In this document: positions 19,387 through 26,463 of the stretch, in pieces | Layout of the letters: the number at the start of each line of letters is the position of its first letter | Position numbering within the stretch: the first letter of the stretch is position 1 | NCBI RefSeq assembly: GCF_910579375.1 | Contig: NZ_CAJTUJ010000013.1 | Span: forward strand, 1 to 30,674 | DNA: 30,674 nucleotides | Reading direction: 5' to 3' | From: an uncultured Rikenella sp. | Lineage (GTDB): Bacteria; Bacteroidota; Bacteroidia; Bacteroidales; Rikenellaceae | The notes under the pieces: model-generated | The model's input: only the letters and a program-made list of their open reading frames with translations | The model's database searches: none | What the model was told of the DNA's origin: nothing | Translations under genes and position numbers: made by a program

Positions 19387-19459
19387 GGTGCCATAGCTCA
19401 GTTGGTAGAGCAAAGGACTGAAAATCCTTGTGTCCTTGGTTCGATTCCGAGTGGCACCA
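19387..19459 (+). tRNA. tRNA-Phe (anticodon GAA), island integration site
   Basis: A 73-base cloverleaf: acceptor GGTGCCA/TGGCACC, D arm GCTC...GAGC, anticodon stem AAGGA/TCCTT around CTGAAAA (anticodon GAA), T arm CTTGG-TTCGATT-CCGAG. Discriminator A at 19459; CCA is not encoded. Its 3' part from 19417 on, with the terminator, is duplicated at 26982-27078, marking it as the attachment site of the adjacent island. The gene is complete on the left side. Confidence 0.97.
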
Positions 19460-19513
19460 CTTAAGATCAGCGTCTACAGTCTCATGTAGGCGCTTTTTTT
19501 GTGCTTTGCGCGG
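19417..19513 (+). repeat. attL: 97-bp direct repeat
   Basis: Identical base for base to 26982-27078. It begins next to the anticodon (ACTGAAAATCC) and ends GCTTTGCGCGG. The identity block overlaps tRNA-Phe and its terminator, so integration keeps the tRNA gene functional. Confidence 0.93.
19470..19500 (+). terminator. Terminator of tRNA-Phe
   Basis: Stem GCGTCTACA / TGTAGGCGC (one G-U pair) with loop GTCTCA, followed by seven T. It is part of the duplicated attachment block and so recurs at 27035-27065. Confidence 0.85.
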
Positions 19514-19563
19514 TCTGAACAGGCGAAAAACACGGGGTTGTTTTCTCCAATGTTTTAACCGAA

Positions 19564-20766
19564 ATGACAACCGTAGAACTGGTTTGCTACAAGTACAAAC
19601 CACTGAAAAACGGAGAGTTACCCCTCAAAATCCGAATCACCAAAGACCGCAAGATCCGGTATGTAAACCTCGGTGTTTCTACCAAGCCGGAGCATTGGGA
19701 CTTCTCCAAAAATCAACCCAAATCCAACTGCCCCAACAGAGAGCAACTCGAAAGGCTGATTGCCAACAAGATAGGCGAAGTAAAAGCTCAGATTGTCGAG
19801 CTAAAGGCAGACCGCAAAGAGTTTACGGCGACATCTCTGGTGCAGAAGATCAACAACCGCGATAAATCCGTCTCAGTCCGAGAATTGTTCCAAGCCCACC
19901 TGAAATACCTCGCGGAGATGAATCGGACGGGCTATATGCTCTCCATCAGGCAAACGTTCAATTCTCTATCGGCATTCTCCTCCTCGCTGGATATCCCTTT
20001 CTCTGACATCGACGTGGCTTGGTTAAGACGATATGAAACGTGGCTTAGGAAGCAGGGGAAATCTGAAAACACGATTGGCATCCGGTTCAGAAATCTGCGG
20101 ATGATCTACAATTTAGCCATCGAAAAAGGCATCGTAAAGAAAGAATACTACCCCTTTGCGAGTTACAAGGTTTCCAAACTGCACAAGGCCACAGCCAAAA
20201 GAGCCATCCCGAAAGAGGCGATAAGGGCAATCATCCACTATCCCGTTAAGGACAAGGATTTCTACACCCGATTGGCCGTCTCTCTGTTCTCTTTCTCCTA
20301 CTTCATGGGCGGGATCAACTTCGTGGACATGGCCTATCTAAGCTCAAAAAACATCGTCGGCGGCAGATTGATCTACACCCGGCGAAAGACCGGCAAGCTA
20401 ATAAACCTCCCATTAAGCAGCGAGGCTCTATCCGCTCTAGAAGCATGGAAGCACACCGGGAGCAACTATCTGTTTCCCATCCTCTCCTCAGTCCACAAAA
20501 CCGAGCAGATGAGACTGAACCGGCTTCACAAGGTCATCACCAAGGTAAACAACGCATTGAAGCAGTTAGGCGAACATTTGCAACTACCTGTCAAACTGAC
20601 CACCTACGTCGCGCGTCACAGTTTTGCGACGGTGCTGAAACGTGAGGGTGTGAGCACCTCGATTATTTGTGAATCGTTGGGCCATAGCTCCGAGAAGACA
20701 ACTCAAATCTACCTCGACAGCTTCGAAAACACCCAAATCGACGAGGCTATGAAACATCTGCTGTAA
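19564..20766 (+). CDS. Tyrosine recombinase / integrase of the island
   Basis: Catalyses site-specific integration and excision at tRNA-Phe. The 400-residue protein has an N-terminal arm-binding part (YKYKPLKNGELPLKIRI), a SAM-like core-binding domain (about 105-200) and a catalytic domain. In the catalytic domain are Lys275 in YTRRKTGK, Arg351 in TYVARHSFAT (box II HxxR with Tyr348 for His), His374 in LGHSSEKT and the nucleophile Tyr383 in IYLDSF. The usual first catalytic Arg (RG(M/I)xF in relatives) is Gly249 in FMGGINFVD; loss of this Arg is also known for IntDOT-type integrases of Bacteroides elements. It lies immediately inside attL, and a strong bidirectional-looking terminator follows it. 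Start ATG 19564 has no good competitor. Confidence 0.93.
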   Translation: MTTVELVCYKYKPLKNGELPLKIRITKDRKIRYVNLGVSTKPEHWDFSKNQPKSNCPNREQLERLIANKIGEVKAQIVELKADRKEFTATSLVQKINNRDKSVSVRELFQAHLKYLAEMNRTGYMLSIRQTFNSLSAFSSSLDIPFSDIDVAWLRRYETWLRKQGKSENTIGIRFRNLRMIYNLAIEKGIVKKEYYPFASYKVSKLHKATAKRAIPKEAIRAIIHYPVKDKDFYTRLAVSLFSFSYFMGGINFVDMAYLSSKNIVGGRLIYTRRKTGKLINLPLSSEALSALEAWKHTGSNYLFPILSSVHKTEQMRLNRLHKVITKVNNALKQLGEHLQLPVKLTTYVARHSFATVLKREGVSTSIICESLGHSSEKTTQIYLDSFENTQIDEAMKHLL

Positions 20767-20785
20767 GGCTCTATCAATGCAAAAA

Positions 20786-20825
20786 GAGGACATCCCCGGT
20801 GATTGGAGGTGTCCTCTTGTTTTTT
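20786..20825 (+). terminator. Terminator after the integrase
   Basis: Stem GAGGACATCCCC / GGAGGTGTCCTC followed by TTGTTTTTT. A run of A at 20781-20785 on the other side could let it also stop the convergent minus-strand gene. Confidence 0.85.
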
Positions 20826-20841
20826 CACGGATAAGATGGCG

Positions 20842-21285
20842 TTATGCCGCCGAGCTATCCTCTTCTTGCGTGGAGGACGAGTCTTTCGTGATGGACGGGA
20901 TAACGCTTTCCAGCTTGTTTGACGTAAACGACTCTTGGTAAAGCATAATCTCGCTACCCAGACAATCCACCCCCTCGTCCCTGACCCGTCTGACCGCTCC
21001 ATTGCCCAGAAAAACGATGTGTTCCGCTACGATTTTAGCCGTCAGACCCTTTTCTTCGCACTGTCTCTCGAACCGTTTGCTGTCCAGCAGCGAATCCACC
21101 TGATCCTTGTAAGTCAGCCAAAATTTTTCGACGTCCGAAGCATCTACACCTACCACACGCTCCACACACCGGAACTTAATCTGGTTGGTCTTGTCGAGCT
21201 GTTTGTCGAACGTGTTTTTGGCCTTTCGGAGCAGCTGCCAGAACACAGGCATCGAGCGGCGCTTGGCCTTGGGTTGAGCATTCAC
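20842..21285 (-). CDS. Hypothetical island protein, convergent with the integrase
   Basis: A 147-residue protein if read from GTG 21285, or 136 from ATG 21252 (MPVFWQLLRKAKN). I do not recognise a family. The N-terminus is strongly basic (QPKAKRRS), the middle is mixed helical (VERVVGVDASDVEKFWLTYKDQ, then EEKGLTAKIVAEHIVFLG) and the end is Ser/Glu-rich (STQEEDSSAA), consistent with a soluble, possibly DNA-binding protein. A -7 element at 21322-21329 on the minus strand supports transcription from about 21316. The frame stays open further upstream, but that part lies antisense to the GNAT gene and is not used. Its place beside the integrase suggests an island function such as excision or regulation; this is inference. 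Confidence 0.65.
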   Translation of the reverse strand: MNAQPKAKRRSMPVFWQLLRKAKNTFDKQLDKTNQIKFRCVERVVGVDASDVEKFWLTYKDQVDSLLDSKRFERQCEEKGLTAKIVAEHIVFLGNGAVRRVRDEGVDCLGSEIMLYQESFTSNKLESVIPSITKDSSSTQEEDSSAA

Positions 21286-21309
21286 GGTTGTCGGGTTTTC
21301 TTTTTTTGA

Positions 21310-21329
21310 TACATTTGTGTTCAAATTTA
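21310..21329. promoter_or_regulatory. Overlapping divergent -7 elements
   Basis: TACATTTG on the plus strand (21310-21317), with TTG 19 bases upstream, serves the GNAT gene 20 bases on. TAAATTTG on the minus strand (21322-21329) serves the convergent unknown gene. Only four bases separate them, and each gene's transcribed region runs through the other's promoter. Confidence 0.65.
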
Positions 21330-21336
21330 AGAAAAT

Positions 21337-21855
21337 ATGGTCAATAAACACGCCTGTGTTCCCCCAAAAGAAGATTTTATCATCCGACGCATGGTAGAGT
21401 CGGATAATCCCGACATTGCACGATTTATCCGCGCGGTGATTGACGAATACTCTGGGCCGCAAAAAGACAGCGTTTATGATGATCCATCCACCGATTGTTT
21501 GTATCAATCTTTTAAGAAACAAAAGGCGGAATATTGGGTTATTGATTATAAAGGGAAAGCGGTAGGTGGTTGCGGCTATTATCCTACGGAAGGACTCCCA
21601 CGGGGATGTGCTGAAATTGTGAAATTCTACATTATGCCGATTGCACGCGGTTGCGGACTCGGAGGACAGCTTATGGATATAATTATCGAGCAGGCCCGGG
21701 ATGCCGGATACAGTCAACTGTACATCGAAACCATAGCCCTGTTTTCCACTGCTGTAGAGATGTATAAAAAACGAGGGTTTGAATTGCTCGATCACAAGAT
21801 GGGCAATACCGGGCATTCTTCTATGGAAATATTTATGATAAAAACATTAGTATAA
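21337..21855 (+). CDS. GNAT-family N-acetyltransferase
   Basis: Predicted to transfer an acetyl group from acetyl-CoA to an amine; the substrate is unknown. The 172-residue protein has the normal GNAT length. The central strand AEIVKFYIMP is followed by the acetyl-CoA pyrophosphate loop RGCGLGGQLMDIII (R/QxxGxG/A), then YSQLYIETIALFSTAVEMYKKRGFELLD, the usual C-terminal part of the fold. Start ATG 21337 lies 20 bases after a -7 element. It is transcribed away from the minus-strand unknown gene. No terminator is evident before the gene-free stretch that follows. An antibiotic-modifying role is possible but has no support here. Confidence 0.85.
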   Translation: MVNKHACVPPKEDFIIRRMVESDNPDIARFIRAVIDEYSGPQKDSVYDDPSTDCLYQSFKKQKAEYWVIDYKGKAVGGCGYYPTEGLPRGCAEIVKFYIMPIARGCGLGGQLMDIIIEQARDAGYSQLYIETIALFSTAVEMYKKRGFELLDHKMGNTGHSSMEIFMIKTLV

Positions 21856-22185
21856 ATAAGTAAGTATTCCAAATATATCAACAGATGCCGCTCTAAGATG
21901 TTTTACCAATATGGGAAAACATATATAATGAAAAAACTCTTTTCTTGGATCCCCATCCGATTATATGACAATACAATCTCCTGTATATTCGCAGTGCGAT
22001 AAAAGAGAATCTCATTAAAAAACCTTATGTGGTCCTTCTCTCTGTTGGATTATATAGAAACTTTTTCCGAGCGGGAAACCGAACCGCTCTAGACAAAGTC
22101 CATTTCCGAATCAAAAAAATTTCTGGCAGCTATCTATTACCGACCCGTAACACAGACTGCCGATACGGTTTCGAGATTCTTTTTC
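21856..22185. other. Gene-free A+T-rich stretch
   Basis: No convincing gene. The only frames are very short, for example a 24-codon one from 21928 starting MKKLFSWIP. No structured element was recognised; the Fic promoter ends the stretch. Confidence 0.4.
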
Positions 22186-22193
22186 TATCTTTG
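22186..22193 (+). promoter_or_regulatory. -7 promoter element of the Fic gene
   Basis: TATCTTTG, 21 bases before the GTG start at 22215. It fixes the start, because the in-frame codons upstream would lie before the transcript. Confidence 0.7.
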
Positions 22194-22214
22194 ATACTAT
22201 CAAATGATACGATC

Positions 22215-23174
22215 GTGAAACCGCCTTATACGATTAACCCCACTATCCTTAACCTGATCGCTTCCATTTCGGAAAAGTTGGGAGAGGTCAAAGCAGCCTA
22301 TCTGCATAAAGCGCCTACCGAACTGCGGAAACGAAACCGCATCCGTACGATCCACTCTTCGCTGGCTGTGGAGGGCAATACCCTGACTATCGATCAGGTT
22401 ACGGCGATTCTCGACCATAAACGGGTTGTGGCTCCACGGCGAGATATTCTAGAGGTACAGAACGCCATAACGACCTATGACCGTTTGGCAGAGTTCAAAC
22501 CGTACAGCATTGAATCGATCTGCAAGGCCCACCGACTGTTGATGAACGGACTGATCGACCATCCCGGCGAGTTGCGTCGAAGTTCTGTGGGTATCGTCAA
22601 AGGTGAACAGCTTACCCACTTGGCTCCACCGGCTGAAAGAGTCAGGACACAGTTGAACGACCTGTTGCATTATCTGAAAACCGATCCGGATCTGATGTTG
22701 GTTAAAAGCTGTGTCTTTCATTACGAATTCGAGTATATCCATCCGTTTTTGGACGGCAACGGACGTATGGGACGCTTGTGGCATACCGTTTTGTTGAGCC
22801 GGCATAATCCGGTGTTCGAATACGTGCCAATCGAGACGCTTATCAAATCGCAGCAGGAGGAGTATTACCGCGTATTGGAGTTGTCGGACAATGCAGGCCA
22901 TTCGACCCCTTTCGTGGAGTTCATGCTCGGTATTATCGACCATTCGCTGGAGGAGCTGTTACAAACGCAGAACATCACGCTTTCAGCCGCGGAACGAATC
23001 GACCTGTTTCGGATGCTGGCAGAGAATGACCGGTTTGCGCGCGCCGATTACCTGCGTTATTTCAAAGATATCTCTTCTGCAACAGCCAGCCGCGATCTTG
23101 CTACAGCGGTCGAAACGGGTGTGTTGGAACGTATCGGCACTGGCAGAACGACTCAATATCGATTTATTCGCTGA
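22215..23174 (+). CDS. Fic-domain protein (class II, self-inhibited AMPylase type)
   Basis: Fic proteins transfer AMP or a related group to target proteins. From GTG 22215 (reading MKPPYTINPTILNLIASISEK) the protein has 319 residues. The catalytic motif HPFLDGNGRMGR spans residues 176-187, with catalytic His176, the acidic residue Asp180 and the anion-binding GNGR. The inhibitory motif (S/T)xxxE(G/N) is present as SLAVEG, with Glu53, before the Fic core, which makes it class II. A C-terminal winged-helix-like part follows (residues about 255-319, SSATASRDLATAVETGVLERIGTGRTTQYRFI). No separate antitoxin gene is needed and none is seen. It is an accessory gene of the island with its own promoter. 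Confidence 0.93.
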   Translation: MKPPYTINPTILNLIASISEKLGEVKAAYLHKAPTELRKRNRIRTIHSSLAVEGNTLTIDQVTAILDHKRVVAPRRDILEVQNAITTYDRLAEFKPYSIESICKAHRLLMNGLIDHPGELRRSSVGIVKGEQLTHLAPPAERVRTQLNDLLHYLKTDPDLMLVKSCVFHYEFEYIHPFLDGNGRMGRLWHTVLLSRHNPVFEYVPIETLIKSQQEEYYRVLELSDNAGHSTPFVEFMLGIIDHSLEELLQTQNITLSAAERIDLFRMLAENDRFARADYLRYFKDISSATASRDLATAVETGVLERIGTGRTTQYRFIR

Positions 23175-23335
23175 TATCTACCAGATATATTGCGCGCTTA
23201 AGGATACTCCTTTTAGCTACCCTCCCCGTCGGTTGGTGGGAAAACAGATTGCAGATATTATCTATTTACTATACGCACAACTCGTTAAATCCTAAGACAC
23301 TCTTCAGGTTCCGAGAACTTTAAACAGAGAGCCTT

Positions 23336-23611
23336 ATGGATAGAGAAACTTTAACGAAGATTCATGTGCTGTATCCCCAATCCTCCGTCGTCGAAGAGTT
23401 GATCCAGTGCGGTAAGCTGGAGTGTGAATCGCTGTATGATGCCGGTTGCGAGGTTTTGGAATGGTGGTTGGTGAGCGACTGGTTGGCTGTCAAACTTACA
23501 GAACATGGCGAGGTGGTTATCGAGGATTACGGTTGCCGGTGGTGGGGACGAACTACAAGCGGTCAAGCCGTCTATATGGACTGGGTCATCGCCCAAATCT
23601 GCGGCGAGTGA
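23336..23611 (+). CDS. Hypothetical 91-residue island protein
   Basis: A small acidic protein of no family that I recognise. It is rich in Trp and Cys (LEWWLVSDWLAVKL, YGCRWWGRTTSGQAVYMDW), has no signal peptide and no membrane segment. The frame ATG 23336 to TGA is preceded by a purine-rich AGAGAGCC but no clear -7 element. It follows the Fic gene by 161 bases. The codon use looks like that of a translated gene; the role is unknown. Confidence 0.6.
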   Translation: MDRETLTKIHVLYPQSSVVEELIQCGKLECESLYDAGCEVLEWWLVSDWLAVKLTEHGEVVIEDYGCRWWGRTTSGQAVYMDWVIAQICGE

Positions 23612-24030
23612 AAAGCCGATATCTCCAGCTTACGGCGAACATAGTTTCCGGTCAATAGCGGAATTTTGGAAAGTTTGGGCGACCTTTGCCCTCACAATAC
23701 CCCAAAAGAGTGTTCGGAGCGAAACATTTTCTATCTTTGTCAGGTCGGGAGCAATCTCGGCGGACATATTTTCGATGAAAGTGTTTAGCTTTTGTCCTTG
23801 GATAGAAATCTGGAAAATTTCAACTGAAACAAGGATAACAAAACACTCAATCACTTGTATGCTTACGATTTGTTCGTTCTGAACGTCGTATCTATACAGG
23901 TGTGGGGTATTGTTTATTTGTTTCAGGGTATTCCAGAACCTCTATCCAGATAAACTAACGACTCCACACTTTCTTTTTTCTACACCCTGTCTTTCCACGG
24001 AGTCGGAGGGGCGAAAAATCTACCAAAATT
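23612..24030. other. Stretch with a promoter-like element but no clear gene
   Basis: A perfect TATCTTTG at 23732-23739 is followed by a 35-codon frame, listed separately. The remainder (23883-24030) is A+T-rich; an ACAGGTGTGGGGT segment and a CTACACCCTGT segment about 80 bases later pair only loosely. Nothing else is recognised. Confidence 0.4.
23775..23882 (+). CDS. Possible 35-residue peptide
   Basis: ATG 23775 to TGA 23882 encodes a short peptide starting MKVFSFCPWIEIWK, 35 bases after a TATCTTTG element. It has several Cys and hydrophobic residues but no recognisable family. It may be a genuine small gene, a leader, or the remains of a lost one. Confidence 0.25.
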   Translation: MKVFSFCPWIEIWKISTETRITKHSITCMLTICSF

Positions 24031-24342
24031 ATGTGTTATTATTTCGTAGTTAACACAAACGGGACAGGCTTTTGCTTGGAGGATTTATCAACCCACAAAC
24101 AATTCTCTGTAACAAAAACAACTTACAACCAATTTCAAGATCAAAACGGGAAAACAGCAACCATTCAGAAAATTCTACCACCAAATTTCAACTTGACAAT
24201 TTACCGCTGCGAGAAAGACCTTCTTATCACTTCTACAGGAACAAATGATCTACTGTACAGACTTTCAGATCATTTGCAACAATTTACTCCACAGCATACT
24301 CTTGAACAAGACTCCATTATAGAACTATCTGCATGGAAGTAA
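24031..24342 (+). CDS. Hypothetical 103-residue island protein
   Basis: ATG 24031 to TAA. The protein starts MCYYFVVNTNGTGF and shows alternating hydrophobic residues suggesting beta strands (FNLTIYRCEKDLLITSTG). It has no signal peptide or membrane segment, and I recognise no family. It ends 44 bases before the LRR lipoprotein gene on the same strand, so the two may share a transcript. A+T content is well above that of the chromosomal genes. Confidence 0.6.
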   Translation: MCYYFVVNTNGTGFCLEDLSTHKQFSVTKTTYNQFQDQNGKTATIQKILPPNFNLTIYRCEKDLLITSTGTNDLLYRLSDHLQQFTPQHTLEQDSIIELSAWK

Positions 24343-24386
24343 TAGCAAAGTAAGATTTGAATCATCAAATTCAACAGACTCTTATC

Positions 24387-25676
24387 ATGAAAAAATACTT
24401 TTTAATTACCATAACAGCCTTAATGGCTGTTATGGTTTGGTCTTGCAAAAAAGACAAGAACGGCGACGATTTTAATGACAACAGCAATCCTGATCCTAAT
24501 GGCCCGCCGTGGGGGATTGAGCTAACAATTGAAAATATAATCGGTCAGGGCCCATTTTTCTTTAGAGTCGCCGGAGCCGGAACATTTACCATCGATTGGG
24601 GTGACGGTACCAAGCAGGAAAATATGCAGATGCCGCAACTTGAAGAAGTACCTGAAGATGTTGATGTTTATAGTTTCCCTGCTTTTTCCCATAAATATGA
24701 ATACGGAGGGCCGTATCAAGTCAAAGTGTTTGGTCAAGGGGGTGTCACCTTATTCAATGTAAATAGTGCCATTGCCTGCAGTTCTCTTTTGTTAGATAAC
24801 TGTTCGCAATTGAAATATTTGAATTGCCGCTACAATCAATTGACCTCGCTGGATATCAGCGGGTGTTCGCAATTGAAATATTTGGATTGCCGCCACAATC
24901 TACTGACCTCGCTGGATATAAGCAACTGTCCTCAATTGAGAAAGCTGGATTGTGGCGAGAATCTACTGACCTCGTTGGATGTCAGCGGACAAACAGAATT
25001 GCAAACTGTGGTGTGCAAAGGTAATCTATTGTCCACCTTGAATACCAGCGGATGTACGAAGTTGGAAGAATTGGAGTGCCAGGACAATCTATTATTGACC
25101 TCCTTGAACGTCAGCAAATGTACGCAGTTGGAAAAGCTGGAATGCTGGAATAATCTACTGACCTCGCTGGATATCAACCAATGTCCGCAATTGGAATATT
25201 TGTGGTGCTCTTGGAATCGACTGACCTCATTAGATGTAAGCCAATGTCCGCAATTGAAATCTTTGAGCTGCCGTAGCAATGGACTGACCTCGCTGGATGC
25301 GAGCGGATGTACGCAGTTAAAAGGGTTGGATTGCGGTGAAAATCAACTAGCCTCCTTGAACGTCAGCAAATGTACGCAGTTGGAAAAGTTGGATTGCGGT
25401 GAAAATCAACTAGCCTCCTTGAACGTCAGCAAATGTACGCAGTTGGAAAAGTTGGATTGCTGGAATAATCGACTGACCTCATTAGATGTGAGCGGATGTA
25501 CGAAGTTGGAAAGGTTGGAGTGCTATATCAATCAATTATCCGAAGTTGCCATGAACAAAATTTATTTCGATTTACCACCTGTCAAGTCGCAGCAGGGCGT
25601 ATTGGAGATCGATAAAAAGAACGCAGGTAATTATGTGATTGCTAAGAGGAAAGGGTGGGTTGTGTATTTTCATTAA
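24387..25676 (+). CDS. Leucine-rich-repeat lipoprotein with PKD-like domain
   Basis: Probable surface protein for binding or adhesion. The 429-residue protein starts with a lipoprotein signal MKKYFLITITALMAVMVWSC, so Cys20 would be lipidated. The charged CKKDKNGDD just after it suits export to the cell surface in Bacteroidetes. Residues about 45-130 contain FTIDWGDGTKQ, a PKD-like or bacterial-surface motif. Twelve repeats of 21 residues (one has 22) follow, with the pattern CxxLxxLxCxxNxLTSLDVS. A short C-terminal cap ends KRKGWVVYFH. The ninth to eleventh repeats are nearly identical in DNA. The first ATG with a signal peptide is at 24387; an in-frame TTG at 24357 is less likely. A+T-rich. 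Confidence 0.85.
   Translation: MKKYFLITITALMAVMVWSCKKDKNGDDFNDNSNPDPNGPPWGIELTIENIIGQGPFFFRVAGAGTFTIDWGDGTKQENMQMPQLEEVPEDVDVYSFPAFSHKYEYGGPYQVKVFGQGGVTLFNVNSAIACSSLLLDNCSQLKYLNCRYNQLTSLDISGCSQLKYLDCRHNLLTSLDISNCPQLRKLDCGENLLTSLDVSGQTELQTVVCKGNLLSTLNTSGCTKLEELECQDNLLLTSLNVSKCTQLEKLECWNNLLTSLDINQCPQLEYLWCSWNRLTSLDVSQCPQLKSLSCRSNGLTSLDASGCTQLKGLDCGENQLASLNVSKCTQLEKLDCGENQLASLNVSKCTQLEKLDCWNNRLTSLDVSGCTKLERLECYINQLSEVAMNKIYFDLPPVKSQQGVLEIDKKNAGNYVIAKRKGWVVYFH
24801..25556 (+). repeat. 63-bp tandem repeats within the LRR gene
   Basis: Twelve units of about 63 bases. Bases 25325-25397 and 25388-25460 are identical over 73 positions at a 63-base offset, showing a recent duplication of one unit. 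Confidence 0.8.
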
Positions 25677-25693
25677 CCTGTCAAATTCTAAAA

Positions 25694-26158
25694 ATGGTGA
25701 AACAAATGAAAGCACAATGGATTAAATTAATCGAAGAATACGACAAGTTCAGTAAGCACAGAACGATTTGCCTATTTCAAACATTGCGTTCTCCTCTTAG
25801 CCGGGTGCCCAAGCAAGTGCGGGAACAGTGGAATAAGATCATAGGGAGCCATAGAGATCGATTATCACAGGCTAAAGACTACAACGATTTATACCAGCAA
25901 ATAGAGGATTTGAAAATCTCAGGTATTGGTCCTGCATGCATTGGAGAAACTGCGGCAAAAATAGCAGATGATTATAATATACCTGTAGATGATTCTTGTT
26001 GGGCTTGTTGTTACTTGATGATATCGTTGAAGAGTGCTGACTTACATACGTTGCGGCACTCTCTGGATGAAGCGAAATTAACGCCAAAACAGCAAATAGA
26101 TTTCATTCTCACCTTTAGAACCAAGATTCGACGGTTGCTCAAAGCAATGTATAGGTAA
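25694..26158 (+). CDS. Hypothetical island protein with a helix-hairpin-helix-like motif
   Basis: A 154-residue, mostly helical, basic protein of no family that I can name. The segment LKISGIGPACIGETAAKIAD near residues 76-95 resembles a DNA-binding helix-hairpin-helix (hydrophobic-GIGP). Two nearby Cys (CWACCY) could bind metal. No signal peptide is present. Start ATG 25694 is 17 bases after the LRR stop, and MKAQWIK at 25706 is an alternative. It probably shares a transcript with the LRR gene, and a clear terminator follows. Confidence 0.65.
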   Translation: MVKQMKAQWIKLIEEYDKFSKHRTICLFQTLRSPLSRVPKQVREQWNKIIGSHRDRLSQAKDYNDLYQQIEDLKISGIGPACIGETAAKIADDYNIPVDDSCWACCYLMISLKSADLHTLRHSLDEAKLTPKQQIDFILTFRTKIRRLLKAMYR

Positions 26159-26175
26159 GCAGCTCTAAATTTCTA

Positions 26176-26213
26176 CCCCGTAGCGCCCTCGGCGCGCGGG
26201 GGTTTCTTTTTTT
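26176..26213 (+). terminator. Terminator after the HhH-like gene
   Basis: Stem CCCCGTAGCGCC / GGCGCGCGGGG (two internal mismatches) followed by GTTTCTTTTTTT. Confidence 0.8.
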
Positions 26214-26230
26214 ACATCAATAACTTTCGC

Positions 26231-26238
26231 TATCTTTG
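26231..26238 (+). promoter_or_regulatory. -7 promoter element of the 52-residue gene
   Basis: TATCTTTG five bases before the ATG at 26244, so the transcript would be leaderless or nearly so. Confidence 0.6.
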
Positions 26239-26243
26239 AATCT

Positions 26244-26402
26244 ATGAGCGAGATTGAAGTACAACAGATGGAAGAAAAGATACTCCGAGGGATCGAACTG
26301 GCATACCAGAAGCTGGTGGAACAGAAAAAACGTGAAAACGGCGAATTGGTTTTCTCTCAGGATGGAAAGATTGTGGTGGTCAAGGCATGCGATTTAGACT
26401 GA
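26244..26402 (+). CDS. Small 52-residue protein
   Basis: ATG 26244 to TGA 26402, flanked by its own -7 element and terminator, which makes a translated gene likely in spite of its size. The sequence has a helical first half (QQMEEKILRGIELAYQKLVEQKK) and a short beta-like second half (ELVFSQDGKIVVVKA). It resembles small proteins of unknown function that recur on Bacteroidetes mobile elements, as far as I recall. No function can be given. Confidence 0.7.
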   Translation: MSEIEVQQMEEKILRGIELAYQKLVEQKKRENGELVFSQDGKIVVVKACDLD

Positions 26403-26425
26403 TTGCAGCCATCATTAATTCAACA

Positions 26426-26463
26426 AACCCTATTCTGCTTCGGTGGAATGGGGTTTTCTTTTT
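26426..26463 (+). terminator. Terminator after the 52-residue gene
   Basis: Stem AACCC-t-ATTC / GAAT-g-GGGTT with a 10-base loop, followed by TTCTTTTT. Confidence 0.75.

Noticed and set aside
20842..21816. The long minus-strand frame extended across the GNAT gene
   Set aside because: The upstream two thirds is antisense to the GNAT gene and crosses both promoters. Only the part after 21285 is kept.
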